Of a stretch of DNA of 64,000 nt, positions 24,912 through 32,961 are shown piece by piece (position 1 is the stretch's first letter; each line of letters begins with the position of its first letter). Source of the stretch: Streptomyces shenzhenensis (GTDB lineage Bacteria; Actinomycetota; Actinomycetes; Streptomycetales; Streptomycetaceae); the NCBI RefSeq assembly GCF_021462265.1, contig NZ_JAJONF010000018.1, forward strand, positions 62,001 to 126,000, given 5' to 3'. The position numbers were made by a program, and so were the translations under genes. The notes under the pieces are model-generated. The model was not told the DNA's origin. It searched no databases and was given only the letters and a program-made list of their open reading frames with translations.

Positions 24912-26786
24912 CTAGCCTTCGCGCGTCCCCGCGTACATCTCGTCGATGAGGTGCTTGTACTCCCGCTCCACAACCGGCCTCTTCAGCTTCAGGCTCGGCG
25001 TGATCTCCCCGTGCTCCACATCGAGATCCCGGGGCAGCAGCCGGAACTTCTTGATGGTCTGCCACCGCTGCAGCCCTTCGTTGAGCTGCTTGACGTACCC
25101 GTCGACCATCTCCACGGTCGCCGGCGCGGCCACCACATCGGCGTAGGACCTGCCGTCCAGGCCGTTCTCCTTGGCCCACTCCAGGATCGCGGCCTCGTCG
25201 AGGGCGATCAGCGCGGTGCAGAAGTTCCGGTCGGCGCCGTGCACGAGGATGTTGGAGACGTAGGGGCAGACCGCCTTGAACTGTCCCTCGACCTCGGCAG
25301 GCGCGATGTACTTGCCGCCGGAGGTTTTGATGAGGTCCTTCTTGCGGTCGGTGATCCGCAGATAGCCGTCGGGAGACAGTTCGCCGATGTCACCGGTGTG
25401 GAACCAGCCGTCGGCCTCCAGCACCTCCGCCGTCTTCTCGGGCAGTCCGTGGTAGCCCTGCATGATGCCGGGGCCGCGGAGCAGGATCTCCCCGTCGTCG
25501 GCGATCCGCACCTCGCAGCCGGGCAGCGGCTTGCCGACCGTGCCGGTGCGGTAGGCCTCACCGGGGTTCACGAAGGACGCGGCGGAGGACTCGGTGAGGC
25601 CGTAGCCCTCCAGGATGTGCACACCGGCGCCGGCGAAGAAGTAGCCGATCTCGGGCGCCAGCGCGGCCGACCCGGAGACGCAGGCCCGCAGCCGCCCGCC
25701 GAACGCCTCCCGCAGCTTGGAGTAGACGAGGCCGTCGGCGACCTTGTGCTTGGCGGCGAGCCCGAAGGGCGCGGTCGCGGCGCCGGTGCGCCGGAAGTTG
25801 TCCTGGGTGACCTTGGCGTACTCGCGGGCGACGTCGGCCGCCCACTGGAAGATCTTGTACTTGGCGGCGCCGCCCGCTCGGGCCTTCGCGGCGACACCGT
25901 TGTAGACCTTCTCGAAGATGCGCGGCACGGCGGCCATGTAGGTCGGCTGCACGACCGGCAGATTCTCGATGATCTTGTCGACGCGGCCGTCGACGGCGGT
26001 GACGTGACCGACCTCGATCTGACCGGAGATGAGCACCTTGCCGAAGACGTGGGCGAGCGGCAGCCACAGGTACTGCACGTCCTCGCCGCTGATCAGCCCG
26101 GTCGCGGCGATCGCCTTCGCCATGTACGACCAGTTGTCCTGCGGCAGCCGTACGCCCTTGGGGCGGCCGGTGGTACCCGAGGTGTAGATGAGGGTGGCGA
26201 GCTGGTCCTTGGTGATCGCGCCGACCCGCTCCTTGATCAGCTGGGGGTGCTGCTCCAGGTACCTGGCGCCGCGCTGCTCCAGTTCGGCGAGGGTGATCAC
26301 CCAGTCGCCGGTCTCGACGCCGGCCGGGTCGATGACGACGACCTGGGTGAGCTCGGGCAGTTCGGCTCGCTTCTCGACGGCCTTGGCGAGCTGGGCCGCG
26401 TCCTCCGCGATCAGCACGCGGCTCGCGGAGTCGGACAGGATGAACGCCGACTCGTCGGCGTTGGTCTGCGGGTAGACGGTCGTGGTGGCCGCGCCCGCAC
26501 ACAGGATGCCGAGGTCGGCCAGGATCCACTCCACCCGGGTGGAGGAGGCGAGGGCGACCCGCTGCTCCGGCTCGATGCCGAGTTCGATGAGGCCTGCGGC
26601 GATCGCGTAGACCCGCTCGGCGGCCTGCGCCCAGCTGAGCGACTTCCAGTCGTCAGGGCCCTGACCGGAGGCCGCGGGCACCGGGTAGCGGTAGGCCTCG
26701 GCGTCCGGTGTGGCCGCCACGCGATCCAGGAAGAGGGCCGCCACGGACGGCGGTCGGTTCTCGATCAGTGTCTGTGTGTCGGTCAC
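24912..26786 (-). CDS. Long-chain fatty acid-CoA ligase (AMP-forming)
   Basis: The 624-residue adenylate-forming enzyme shows the P-loop LIYTSGTTGRPKGVRLPQDN (about residue 205), the LEGYGLTESSA motif, WFHTGDIGELSPDGYLRITD and the DRKKDLIKTSGGKYIAP hinge. It activates fatty acids as acyl-adenylate and then acyl-CoA. It is transcribed alone, on the minus strand, upstream of a large gap. The GTG at 26786 gives the usual N-terminus. Chain-length preference cannot be told. Confidence 0.92.
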   Translation of the reverse strand: MTDTQTLIENRPPSVAALFLDRVAATPDAEAYRYPVPAASGQGPDDWKSLSWAQAAERVYAIAAGLIELGIEPEQRVALASSTRVEWILADLGILCAGAATTTVYPQTNADESAFILSDSASRVLIAEDAAQLAKAVEKRAELPELTQVVVIDPAGVETGDWVITLAELEQRGARYLEQHPQLIKERVGAITKDQLATLIYTSGTTGRPKGVRLPQDNWSYMAKAIAATGLISGEDVQYLWLPLAHVFGKVLISGQIEVGHVTAVDGRVDKIIENLPVVQPTYMAAVPRIFEKVYNGVAAKARAGGAAKYKIFQWAADVAREYAKVTQDNFRRTGAATAPFGLAAKHKVADGLVYSKLREAFGGRLRACVSGSAALAPEIGYFFAGAGVHILEGYGLTESSAASFVNPGEAYRTGTVGKPLPGCEVRIADDGEILLRGPGIMQGYHGLPEKTAEVLEADGWFHTGDIGELSPDGYLRITDRKKDLIKTSGGKYIAPAEVEGQFKAVCPYVSNILVHGADRNFCTALIALDEAAILEWAKENGLDGRSYADVVAAPATVEMVDGYVKQLNEGLQRWQTIKKFRLLPRDLDVEHGEITPSLKLKRPVVEREYKHLIDEMYAGTREG

Positions 26787-27059
26787 GACATCCTCCGGGG
26801 CCCGCGACGGTGCGGCTGGCTCAGTGCGGCTGGGGTTGACTCACGGTGGGGTTCGCGCTGGTTGTTTAACTCGCGAGTAACTAGCGAGCAGGGATCAGAG
26901 TAAGCCGCGACCGGCCTGTACGTAAGGGGCATCGGCCTGTCTGTTTCACCGCATGGTCCACGCAGAGCGACGCTACGCACGCGTAGGGGTCCGCCGCACT
27001 TTCGCCCGGCGAACCCCTGTTGTACCCGATTTACGGCCGCCACGGATTGTCGTCCGCGG

Positions 27060-28934
27060 TTACTTCTTGCTCTTGGCCGATCCCGTGCTGTCATCGCTGG
27101 AGAGCACCGCGATGAAGGCCTCCTGCGGAACCTCCACCGAACCCACCATCTTCATCCGCTTCTTGCCTTCCTTCTGCTTCTCCAGCAGCTTGCGCTTACG
27201 GGAGATGTCGCCGCCGTAGCACTTGGCGAGGACGTCCTTGCGGATGGCGCGGATGGTCTCGCGGGCGATCACCCGGGAGCCGATGGCGGCCTGGATGGGC
27301 ACCTCGAAGGCCTGCCGCGGAATGAGCTCGCGCAGCTTGGCGACGAGCCGCACGCCGTACGCGTAGGCCGCGTCCTTGTGCGTGATCGCCGAGAACGCGT
27401 CGACCTTGTCGCCGTGCAGCAGGATGTCGACCTTGACCAGGCTGGCGGTCTGCTCACCGATGGGCTCGTAGTCCAGCGAGGCGTAGCCGCGGGTCTTCGA
27501 CTTCAACTGGTCGAAGAAGTCGAAGACGATCTCCGCGAGGGGAAGCGTGTACCGGATCTCGACCCGGTCCTCGGACAGGTAGTCCATGCCGAGCAGGGTG
27601 CCGCGCCGGGTCTGGCACAGCTCCATGATCGAGCCGATGAACTCGGTCGGCGCGAGGATCGTGGCCCGTACGACGGGCTCGTACACCTCGTTGATCTTCC
27701 CCTCGGGGAACTCGCTCGGGTTGGTGACCGTGTACTCGGTCCGGTCCTCCATGACCACGCGGTAGACCACGTTCGGCGCGGTGGCGATGAGGTCGAGTCC
27801 GAACTCGCGCTCCAGCCGTTCCCGGATCACGTCCAGGTGCAGCAGGCCGAGGAAGCCGACCCGGAAGCCGAAGCCGAGCGCGGCGGAGGTCTCCGGCTCG
27901 TAGACTAGCGCGGCGTCGTTGAGCTGGAGCTTGTCGAGGGCCTCGCGCAGCTCGGGGTAGTCGGAGCCGTCCAGCGGATACAGGCCGGAGAAGACCATCG
28001 GCTTCGGGTCCTTGTAGCCGCCGAGGGCCTCGGTGGCGCCCTTGGTCTGACTGGTGACGGTGTCACCGACCTTGGACTGCCGGACGTCCTTCACACCCGT
28101 GATCAGATAACCCACCTCGCCGACACCGAGTCCGTCGGCGGACAGCATCTCCGGCGAGTTGGTGCCGATCTCCAGCAGTTCGTGGGTGGCGCCGGTCGAC
28201 ATCATCTTGATCCGCTCACGCTTGTTGAGCTGGCCGTCGATGACACGGACGTATGTCACGACACCGCGGTAGGAGTCGTACACCGAGTCGAAGATCATGG
28301 CGCGCGCGGGCGCGTCGGCGACACCGACCGGCGCCGGGATCTCCTTGACGACCTTGTTGAGCAGCGCGTCGACGCCTACACCGGTCTTGGCGGAGACCCG
28401 CAGCACGTCGTCCGGCTCGCAGCCGACCAGGTTCGCCAGCTCCTCGGCGAACTTCTCCGGCTGCGCGGCCGGCAGGTCGATCTTGTTGAGCACAGGGATG
28501 ATCGTGAGGTCGTTCTCCATCGCCAGGTAGAGGTTTGCGAGGGTCTGCGCCTCGATCCCCTGGGCGGCGTCGACGAGGAGGACGGTCCCCTCGCAGGCCG
28601 CCAGCGACCGCGACACCTCGTAGGTGAAGTCGACGTGCCCCGGGGTGTCGATCATGTTGAGGATGTGCGTACTGCCCTGGTCCGGGCCCTCCGTGGGGGC
28701 CCAGGGCAGACGCACCGCCTGGGACTTGATCGTGATGCCGCGCTCGCGCTCGATGTCCATCCGGTCGAGGTACTGAGCACGCATCTGCCGCTGCTCGACC
28801 ACGCCGGTCAGCTGGAGCATCCGGTCGGCGAGCGTGGACTTGCCGTGGTCGATGTGCGCGATGATGCAGAAATTGCGGATCAGAGCCGGGGCGGTACGGC
28901 TCGGCTCGGGCACATTGTTAGGGGTCGCGGGCAC
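27060..28934 (-). CDS. lepA: Elongation factor 4 (LepA)
   Basis: Starting at GTG 28934 the protein has 624 residues, the family's usual size for actinobacteria. It shows the G1 loop AHIDHGKSTLADRM, switch ERERGITIKSQAVRL, G3 DTPGHVDFTYEV and G4 NKIDLPAA. The LepA-specific C-terminal domain contains KCYGGDISRKRKLLEKQKEG. LepA is a ribosomal GTPase active under stress and in ribosome assembly. An AGGA precedes the chosen start; the open frame to 28994 is upstream leader. It is divergent from rpsT. Confidence 0.96.
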   Translation of the reverse strand: MPATPNNVPEPSRTAPALIRNFCIIAHIDHGKSTLADRMLQLTGVVEQRQMRAQYLDRMDIERERGITIKSQAVRLPWAPTEGPDQGSTHILNMIDTPGHVDFTYEVSRSLAACEGTVLLVDAAQGIEAQTLANLYLAMENDLTIIPVLNKIDLPAAQPEKFAEELANLVGCEPDDVLRVSAKTGVGVDALLNKVVKEIPAPVGVADAPARAMIFDSVYDSYRGVVTYVRVIDGQLNKRERIKMMSTGATHELLEIGTNSPEMLSADGLGVGEVGYLITGVKDVRQSKVGDTVTSQTKGATEALGGYKDPKPMVFSGLYPLDGSDYPELREALDKLQLNDAALVYEPETSAALGFGFRVGFLGLLHLDVIRERLEREFGLDLIATAPNVVYRVVMEDRTEYTVTNPSEFPEGKINEVYEPVVRATILAPTEFIGSIMELCQTRRGTLLGMDYLSEDRVEIRYTLPLAEIVFDFFDQLKSKTRGYASLDYEPIGEQTASLVKVDILLHGDKVDAFSAITHKDAAYAYGVRLVAKLRELIPRQAFEVPIQAAIGSRVIARETIRAIRKDVLAKCYGGDISRKRKLLEKQKEGKKRMKMVGSVEVPQEAFIAVLSSDDSTGSAKSKK

Positions 28935-29155
28935 GCAGGGTCCTGTCTCTTGAGGCGCCTTATGCCTCGGGTCGGATCGATACGTAGCCTCCATGGTCCC
29001 ATGGCGAGGGACCGGGGACCGGTTTGGGCCATTGTCCGGCTCGCTGGTAACGTGGGCGGCTGTGTCTCATGCCCTCTCAGCGCGAGGCACAACTTCAAGA
29101 AATCATCGGTACGGGACCTTCGCGGCCCCGCACCAGAACCTGAAAAGGCTCATTC

Positions 29156-29422
29156 GTGGCGAACATCAAGTCCCAGATCAAGCGGATCAAGACCAACGAG
29201 AAGGCTCGGCTGCGCAACAAGGCCGTCAAGTCCTCCCTGAAGACCGCGGTCCGCAAGGCTCGTGAGGCTGCTGCCGCGGGTGACGTCGAGAAGGCCACCG
29301 AGCTGCAGCGCGCTGCCGCGCGTGCGCTCGACAAGGCCGTCTCGAAGGGCGTCATCCACAAGAACCAGGCCGCCAACAAGAAGTCGGCGCTTGCTTCCAA
29401 GGTCGCTTCCATCAAGGGCTGA
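29156..29422 (+). CDS. rpsT: 30S ribosomal protein S20
   Basis: This 88-residue, Lys/Ala-rich helical protein, MANIKSQIKRIKTNEKARLR onward, is diagnostic of S20, a 16S rRNA-binding primary assembly protein. It has a GTG start. Its divergent partner lepA and convergent neighbour holA give the conserved lepA-rpsT-holA arrangement. Confidence 0.97.
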   Translation: MANIKSQIKRIKTNEKARLRNKAVKSSLKTAVRKAREAAAAGDVEKATELQRAAARALDKAVSKGVIHKNQAANKKSALASKVASIKG

Positions 29423-29542
29423 CATCTGATGTGACGCCGGAAGGACCCGGGCGGGCCCTCTCTCATCCGCCCCCGACCGGCACCCGAGGATCGACGCGCG
29501 GCCTGCGTTCGCCACGCGGGCGTCGATCGACAGTCTGACCCG

Positions 29543-29588
29543 AAGGCCCCGGCACCTCGCCCTTCCCCAGGGCGGACGCCGGGGCTTT
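29543..29588. terminator. Bidirectional terminator between rpsT and holA
   Basis: AAGGCCCCGGC ... GCCGGGGCTTT forms an 11-bp stem, with an inner CGCCC/GGGCG stem, followed by T-rich bases on both strands. It separates the convergent rpsT and holA genes. Confidence 0.7.
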
Positions 29589-29658
29589 CGGCATCCCCGC
29601 GCACCCTCTCGGTTGGCCGTCCCCGCCCCGTCCCTACTGAGCGCGCCCCGCTCTGCGC

Positions 29659-30651
29659 TTACTGCGCCCGCCCTCGTGACCGCGCCGCCCGCGCGACGGT
29701 CACCACGGCCTTCTCCAGGGCGTACTCGGGATCGTCCCCGCCGCCCTTCACGCCCGCGTCCGCCTCGGCGACGGCGCACAGGGCCACCGCGACCCCGTCC
29801 GGCGTCCACCCCCGCATCTGCTGCCGTACCCGGTCGATCTTCCACGGCGGCATCCCGAGCTCCCGCGCGAGATCGGCGGGCCGTCCGCCCCGCGCCCCCG
29901 CCAGCTTCCCGATCGCCCGTACGCCCTGCGCGAGCGCGCTCGTGATCATCACCGGGGCGACCCCGGTCGCCAGCGACCAGCGCAGTGCCTCCAGCGCCTC
30001 CGCGGTGCGCCCCTCCACGGCTCGGTCGGCCACGGTGAAACTCGACGCCTCGGCCCGGCCGGTGTAGTACCGCCCGACGACGGCCTCGTCGATGGTGCCC
30101 TCGACGTCCGCGGCGAGCTGGGTCACGGCCGACGCCAGCTCACGCAGATCGCTGCCGATGGCGTCGACGAGCGCCTGGCAGGCCTCGGGCGTGGCGGACC
30201 GCCCGAGCGCCCGGAACTCGCTTTTCACGAAAGCGAGCCGGTCCGCCGGTTTGGTCATCTTCGGGCAGGCGACCTCCCGCGCCCCCGCCTTGCGCGCCGC
30301 GTCGAGCAGCCCTTTGCCTTTGACGCCGCCCGCGTGCAACAGCACGAGAGTGATCTCCTCGGCGGGCGCCCCGAGGTAGGCCTTCACGTCCTTGACCGTG
30401 TCGGCGGACAGGTCCTGCGCGTCGCGCACGACCACGACCTTGCGCTCCGCGAAGAGCGACGGGCTGGTCAGCTCGGCGAGGGTGCCGGGCTGCAACTGGT
30501 CGGGGTTCAGGTCCCGCACGTCCGTGTCGGCGTCGGCGGCCCGGGCGGCGGCCACCACCTGCTGCACGGCACGGTCGAGCAGCAGTTCCTCCTGCCCCAC
30601 GGCCAGCGTCACCGGGGCAAGCAGATCGTCATCAGCAGTCTTCTTGGCCAT
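29659..30651 (-). CDS. holA: DNA polymerase III subunit delta
   Basis: The 330-residue protein starts at ATG 30651 (MAKKTADDDLLAPVTLAVGQ). It has the delta-subunit features: N-terminal GQEELLLDRAVQQVV, SLFAERKVVVVRDAQDL and the C-terminal helical collar REL.MPPWKIDRVRQQMRGW. It is the clamp-loader subunit that opens the sliding clamp. It is convergent with rpsT. Confidence 0.93.
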   Translation of the reverse strand: MAKKTADDDLLAPVTLAVGQEELLLDRAVQQVVAAARAADADTDVRDLNPDQLQPGTLAELTSPSLFAERKVVVVRDAQDLSADTVKDVKAYLGAPAEEITLVLLHAGGVKGKGLLDAARKAGAREVACPKMTKPADRLAFVKSEFRALGRSATPEACQALVDAIGSDLRELASAVTQLAADVEGTIDEAVVGRYYTGRAEASSFTVADRAVEGRTAEALEALRWSLATGVAPVMITSALAQGVRAIGKLAGARGGRPADLARELGMPPWKIDRVRQQMRGWTPDGVAVALCAVAEADAGVKGGGDDPEYALEKAVVTVARAARSRGRAQ

Positions 30652-30747
30652 CGCGCCAAGCATCCCACGGCCCACTGACAACAGGACCGGCCGTGCCTTG
30701 CGCGCCCTGGGCCGCCCGCATCTTCCGCGTCCCGGCCGCCCGCACCG

Positions 30748-30993
30748 CTACGGCTCCTCCCGCCACCCGTCCCACTCCCCCGCGAACTCGTCCAGCTCCG
30801 CCGGGTCCAGCCGTCCCTGCTCGTCCCGCAGCAGCACCAGCCACTGCACGTCCTCGGCGTCGTCTTCCCCTGCGAGAGCGTCCCGCACCAGCCGCGGCTC
30901 CTCGTCGACGCCGAACCGCTCCCCGAGGGCCTCAGCGGCCTCCTCGGCCGTGTCCCGGTCGGGCAGCACCAGCACATGTCTCACATCGCTCAC
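30748..30993 (-). CDS. Small acidic protein of 81 residues, unknown function
   Basis: From GTG 30993 the frame reads MSDVRHVLVLPDRDTAEEAA and is strongly acidic, ending GEWDGWREEP. No named family was recognised, but the codon bias is fully coding-like and it sits between holA and the YceI gene on the same strand. A second in-frame GTG three codons downstream is an alternative start. Confidence 0.7.
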   Translation of the reverse strand: MSDVRHVLVLPDRDTAEEAAEALGERFGVDEEPRLVRDALAGEDDAEDVQWLVLLRDEQGRLDPAELDEFAGEWDGWREEP

Positions 30994-31022
30994 GGCCCCA
31001 TTCTCGGGCACCGCCGGCCGGC

Positions 31023-31904
31023 TCAGCCCTTCGGGACGATCTGTACGTCCAGGTCGACGCGGATGCTCGGCCCGACCACCGCGATCCCGCGCGCCAGCAT
31101 GGTCTGCCAGCTCACGGTGAAGTCGTCGCGGTGAAGTTCGGTGGTGGCCCGGCAGGCGGCGCGCACCTCGCCCTCCACGCCGTTGCCGACCCCGAGATAG
31201 TCCGTGTCGAGGGTGACCGTGCGCGTCACCCCGTGCAGGGACAGCGCCCCGGTGACGGCCCACCTGGCGCCGCCCCTGTGCACGAACCTTTCGCTGTAGA
31301 ACTCCAGCGTCGGGAACCGCTGCATATCCAGGAAGTCCGCCGACCGCAGATGGTCGTCGCGCATCCGGACGCCCGTGTCGATGGTCGCGGCGTCGATCAC
31401 GACGTGCATGGCGGACCGCTCCATCTGCTCGGCGATCCGTACCGCGCCCGCGAACGAGTTGAACCGGCCGTGGATCCGGGCCAGTCCGATGTGCCGGGCG
31501 GTGAAGCCGATCGAGGAATGCGTCCGCTCGATCTCCCAGTCCCCCGGCGCCGGCAGCTCCGGTGGCTGGGCGACCTGGAGGATGACATCGCCCAGGGAGG
31601 CGAGGCAGTTCTCGCCGACCCGCGCGGTGGCCCGGTACGGCGTGAACCCCTCGGCGGACACCGCCAGCCGGTACTCCCCGGCCGGCACGGTCGTCATGAA
31701 CGACCCGTAGGGATCCGTGCCCCCGCTGACCACCGTGCGTCCCATGGTGTCGCTGACCGCGAACTCGGCTTTCGCAACCGGCTCGTTGACCGGGTCGAGC
31801 ACCCGGCAGCTCAGCACCCCGGCGTCGGGCGGAGTCTGCACCGCCGCGAGAGGGCTCGTCCGCTGTACCCGGTTCGTTCGGTTTCCCATCAAGCGGCCGA
31901 ACAT
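31023..31904 (-). CDS. YceI-family protein with N-terminal carboxypeptidase-like Ig domain
   Basis: The 293-residue protein (ATG 31904) has an N-terminal beta-sandwich (about 25-100: VLDPVNEPVAKAEFAVSD ... YGSFMTTVPAGEYRLAVSAE), then a YceI lipocalin-like domain (about 115-290). The YceI core contains WEIERTHSSIGFTARHIGLA, RIHGRFNSFAGAV, LRSADFLDMQRFPTLEFYSE and ALSLHGVTRTVTLDTDYLG. YceI proteins bind polyisoprenoid-like lipids. No signal peptide is evident, unlike many family members. The frame extends to a TTG at 31934. Confidence 0.88.
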   Translation of the reverse strand: MFGRLMGNRTNRVQRTSPLAAVQTPPDAGVLSCRVLDPVNEPVAKAEFAVSDTMGRTVVSGGTDPYGSFMTTVPAGEYRLAVSAEGFTPYRATARVGENCLASLGDVILQVAQPPELPAPGDWEIERTHSSIGFTARHIGLARIHGRFNSFAGAVRIAEQMERSAMHVVIDAATIDTGVRMRDDHLRSADFLDMQRFPTLEFYSERFVHRGGARWAVTGALSLHGVTRTVTLDTDYLGVGNGVEGEVRAACRATTELHRDDFTVSWQTMLARGIAVVGPSIRVDLDVQIVPKG

Positions 31905-32078
31905 CCTTGCCACCCCTGTACGCCTCGCCACCAACCGTTACCGGAGAGACATTCGATCACTGATGCGGCTTTCGAGGCAACACGGCGCCACATCACGGGA
32001 ATAGGACGCATGCGCCGGAACTACGCACGAGTAGCACGCTACGCGCCAGTAGGAACGCGATCTTCCGTGACGCCCGAA

Positions 32079-32957
32079 TTAGGCATTCTGGTTGACTTCC
32101 CCCGGGTTTCGCACCGCCGGCACACAGTCCAGCTCGATCCCGAACCGCTCCCGGTAGATCCCGAGCACCTCGTCGTCTCGCTCCACCTCCCGTACCTCAC
32201 GCGCCCCGTCGGCCGCCGTCTGAGTCAACGTCCGCCCGCTGAGCGTGATCCGCCCGCCCTCCTCAGTGACCCGGGAACAGACCAGCGACTGTGTGAAGTG
32301 CGACGACGGCGAGGTGCTGTGCCACCACGCCCCGGCCCTGAAGTCCCCGAGCACCCGCGGCCGGACCTCCACCCGGTACTGCGGCTGCCCGTCGCGCAGC
32401 ACGTCCAGGTCCCCGGCCGCCACGCGGTCCGCGTCCCCGCCGCCATCCCCGCCCCCCGCGCCTGCTCCCGCCGCGTCCGGCCCGGCCTCCGTGACCTGGA
32501 ACGTCCCGCCGGGATCGGCCTGCTCGCCCCGTTCCGCGAGCGCCAGCGGGTAGTGGCTGTGCGCCCCGAATCCGACGTCGGCGAGCCACTCGCCGCCGTC
32601 CACCGTCCGCACCCGCAGCACGAGATGGTCGTACGGGATCCCCAGCCGCCCCTCCGCCCCGTACACCCGCGCCGCCAGCGGCGTCACCCCGAACCCGAGC
32701 GCGGCCAGCAACACCGAGAAGGCCCCGTTGAGTTCGTAGCAGAACCCGCCCCGTCCCGCCTCCACCACCTTGTCCAACAGCCGCTTCTCCTCCAGCACGA
32801 TCTCCTCACCGAGGTGGATCGACAGGTTCTCGAAGGGCACGGCCCGCAGATGCCGCAGATGCAACTCGCGCAGAACCTCGGCGGTGGGCCGGCCCGGACG
32901 GGCGGCTCCGAGCCGGCGGAGGTAGACGTCGATCTGCGCGGGGTTCACCGAGTTCAT
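32079..32957 (-). CDS. Arylamine N-acetyltransferase
   Basis: This 292-residue enzyme carries the catalytic triad Cys73 (RGGFCYELNGAFS), His111 (YDHLVLRV) and Asp127 (WLADVGFGAHS). NATs transfer acetyl groups from acetyl-CoA to arylamines or hydrazines. A Gly/Ala-rich insert with the run GAGAGGGDGGGDADR (about 180-195) lengthens a loop. ATG 32957 begins 4 bp after the comEC stop, so it may be expressed with comEC. Confidence 0.92.
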   Translation of the reverse strand: MNSVNPAQIDVYLRRLGAARPGRPTAEVLRELHLRHLRAVPFENLSIHLGEEIVLEEKRLLDKVVEAGRGGFCYELNGAFSVLLAALGFGVTPLAARVYGAEGRLGIPYDHLVLRVRTVDGGEWLADVGFGAHSHYPLALAERGEQADPGGTFQVTEAGPDAAGAGAGGGDGGGDADRVAAGDLDVLRDGQPQYRVEVRPRVLGDFRAGAWWHSTSPSSHFTQSLVCSRVTEEGGRITLSGRTLTQTAADGAREVREVERDDEVLGIYRERFGIELDCVPAVRNPGEVNQNA

Positions 32958-32961
32958 GCTC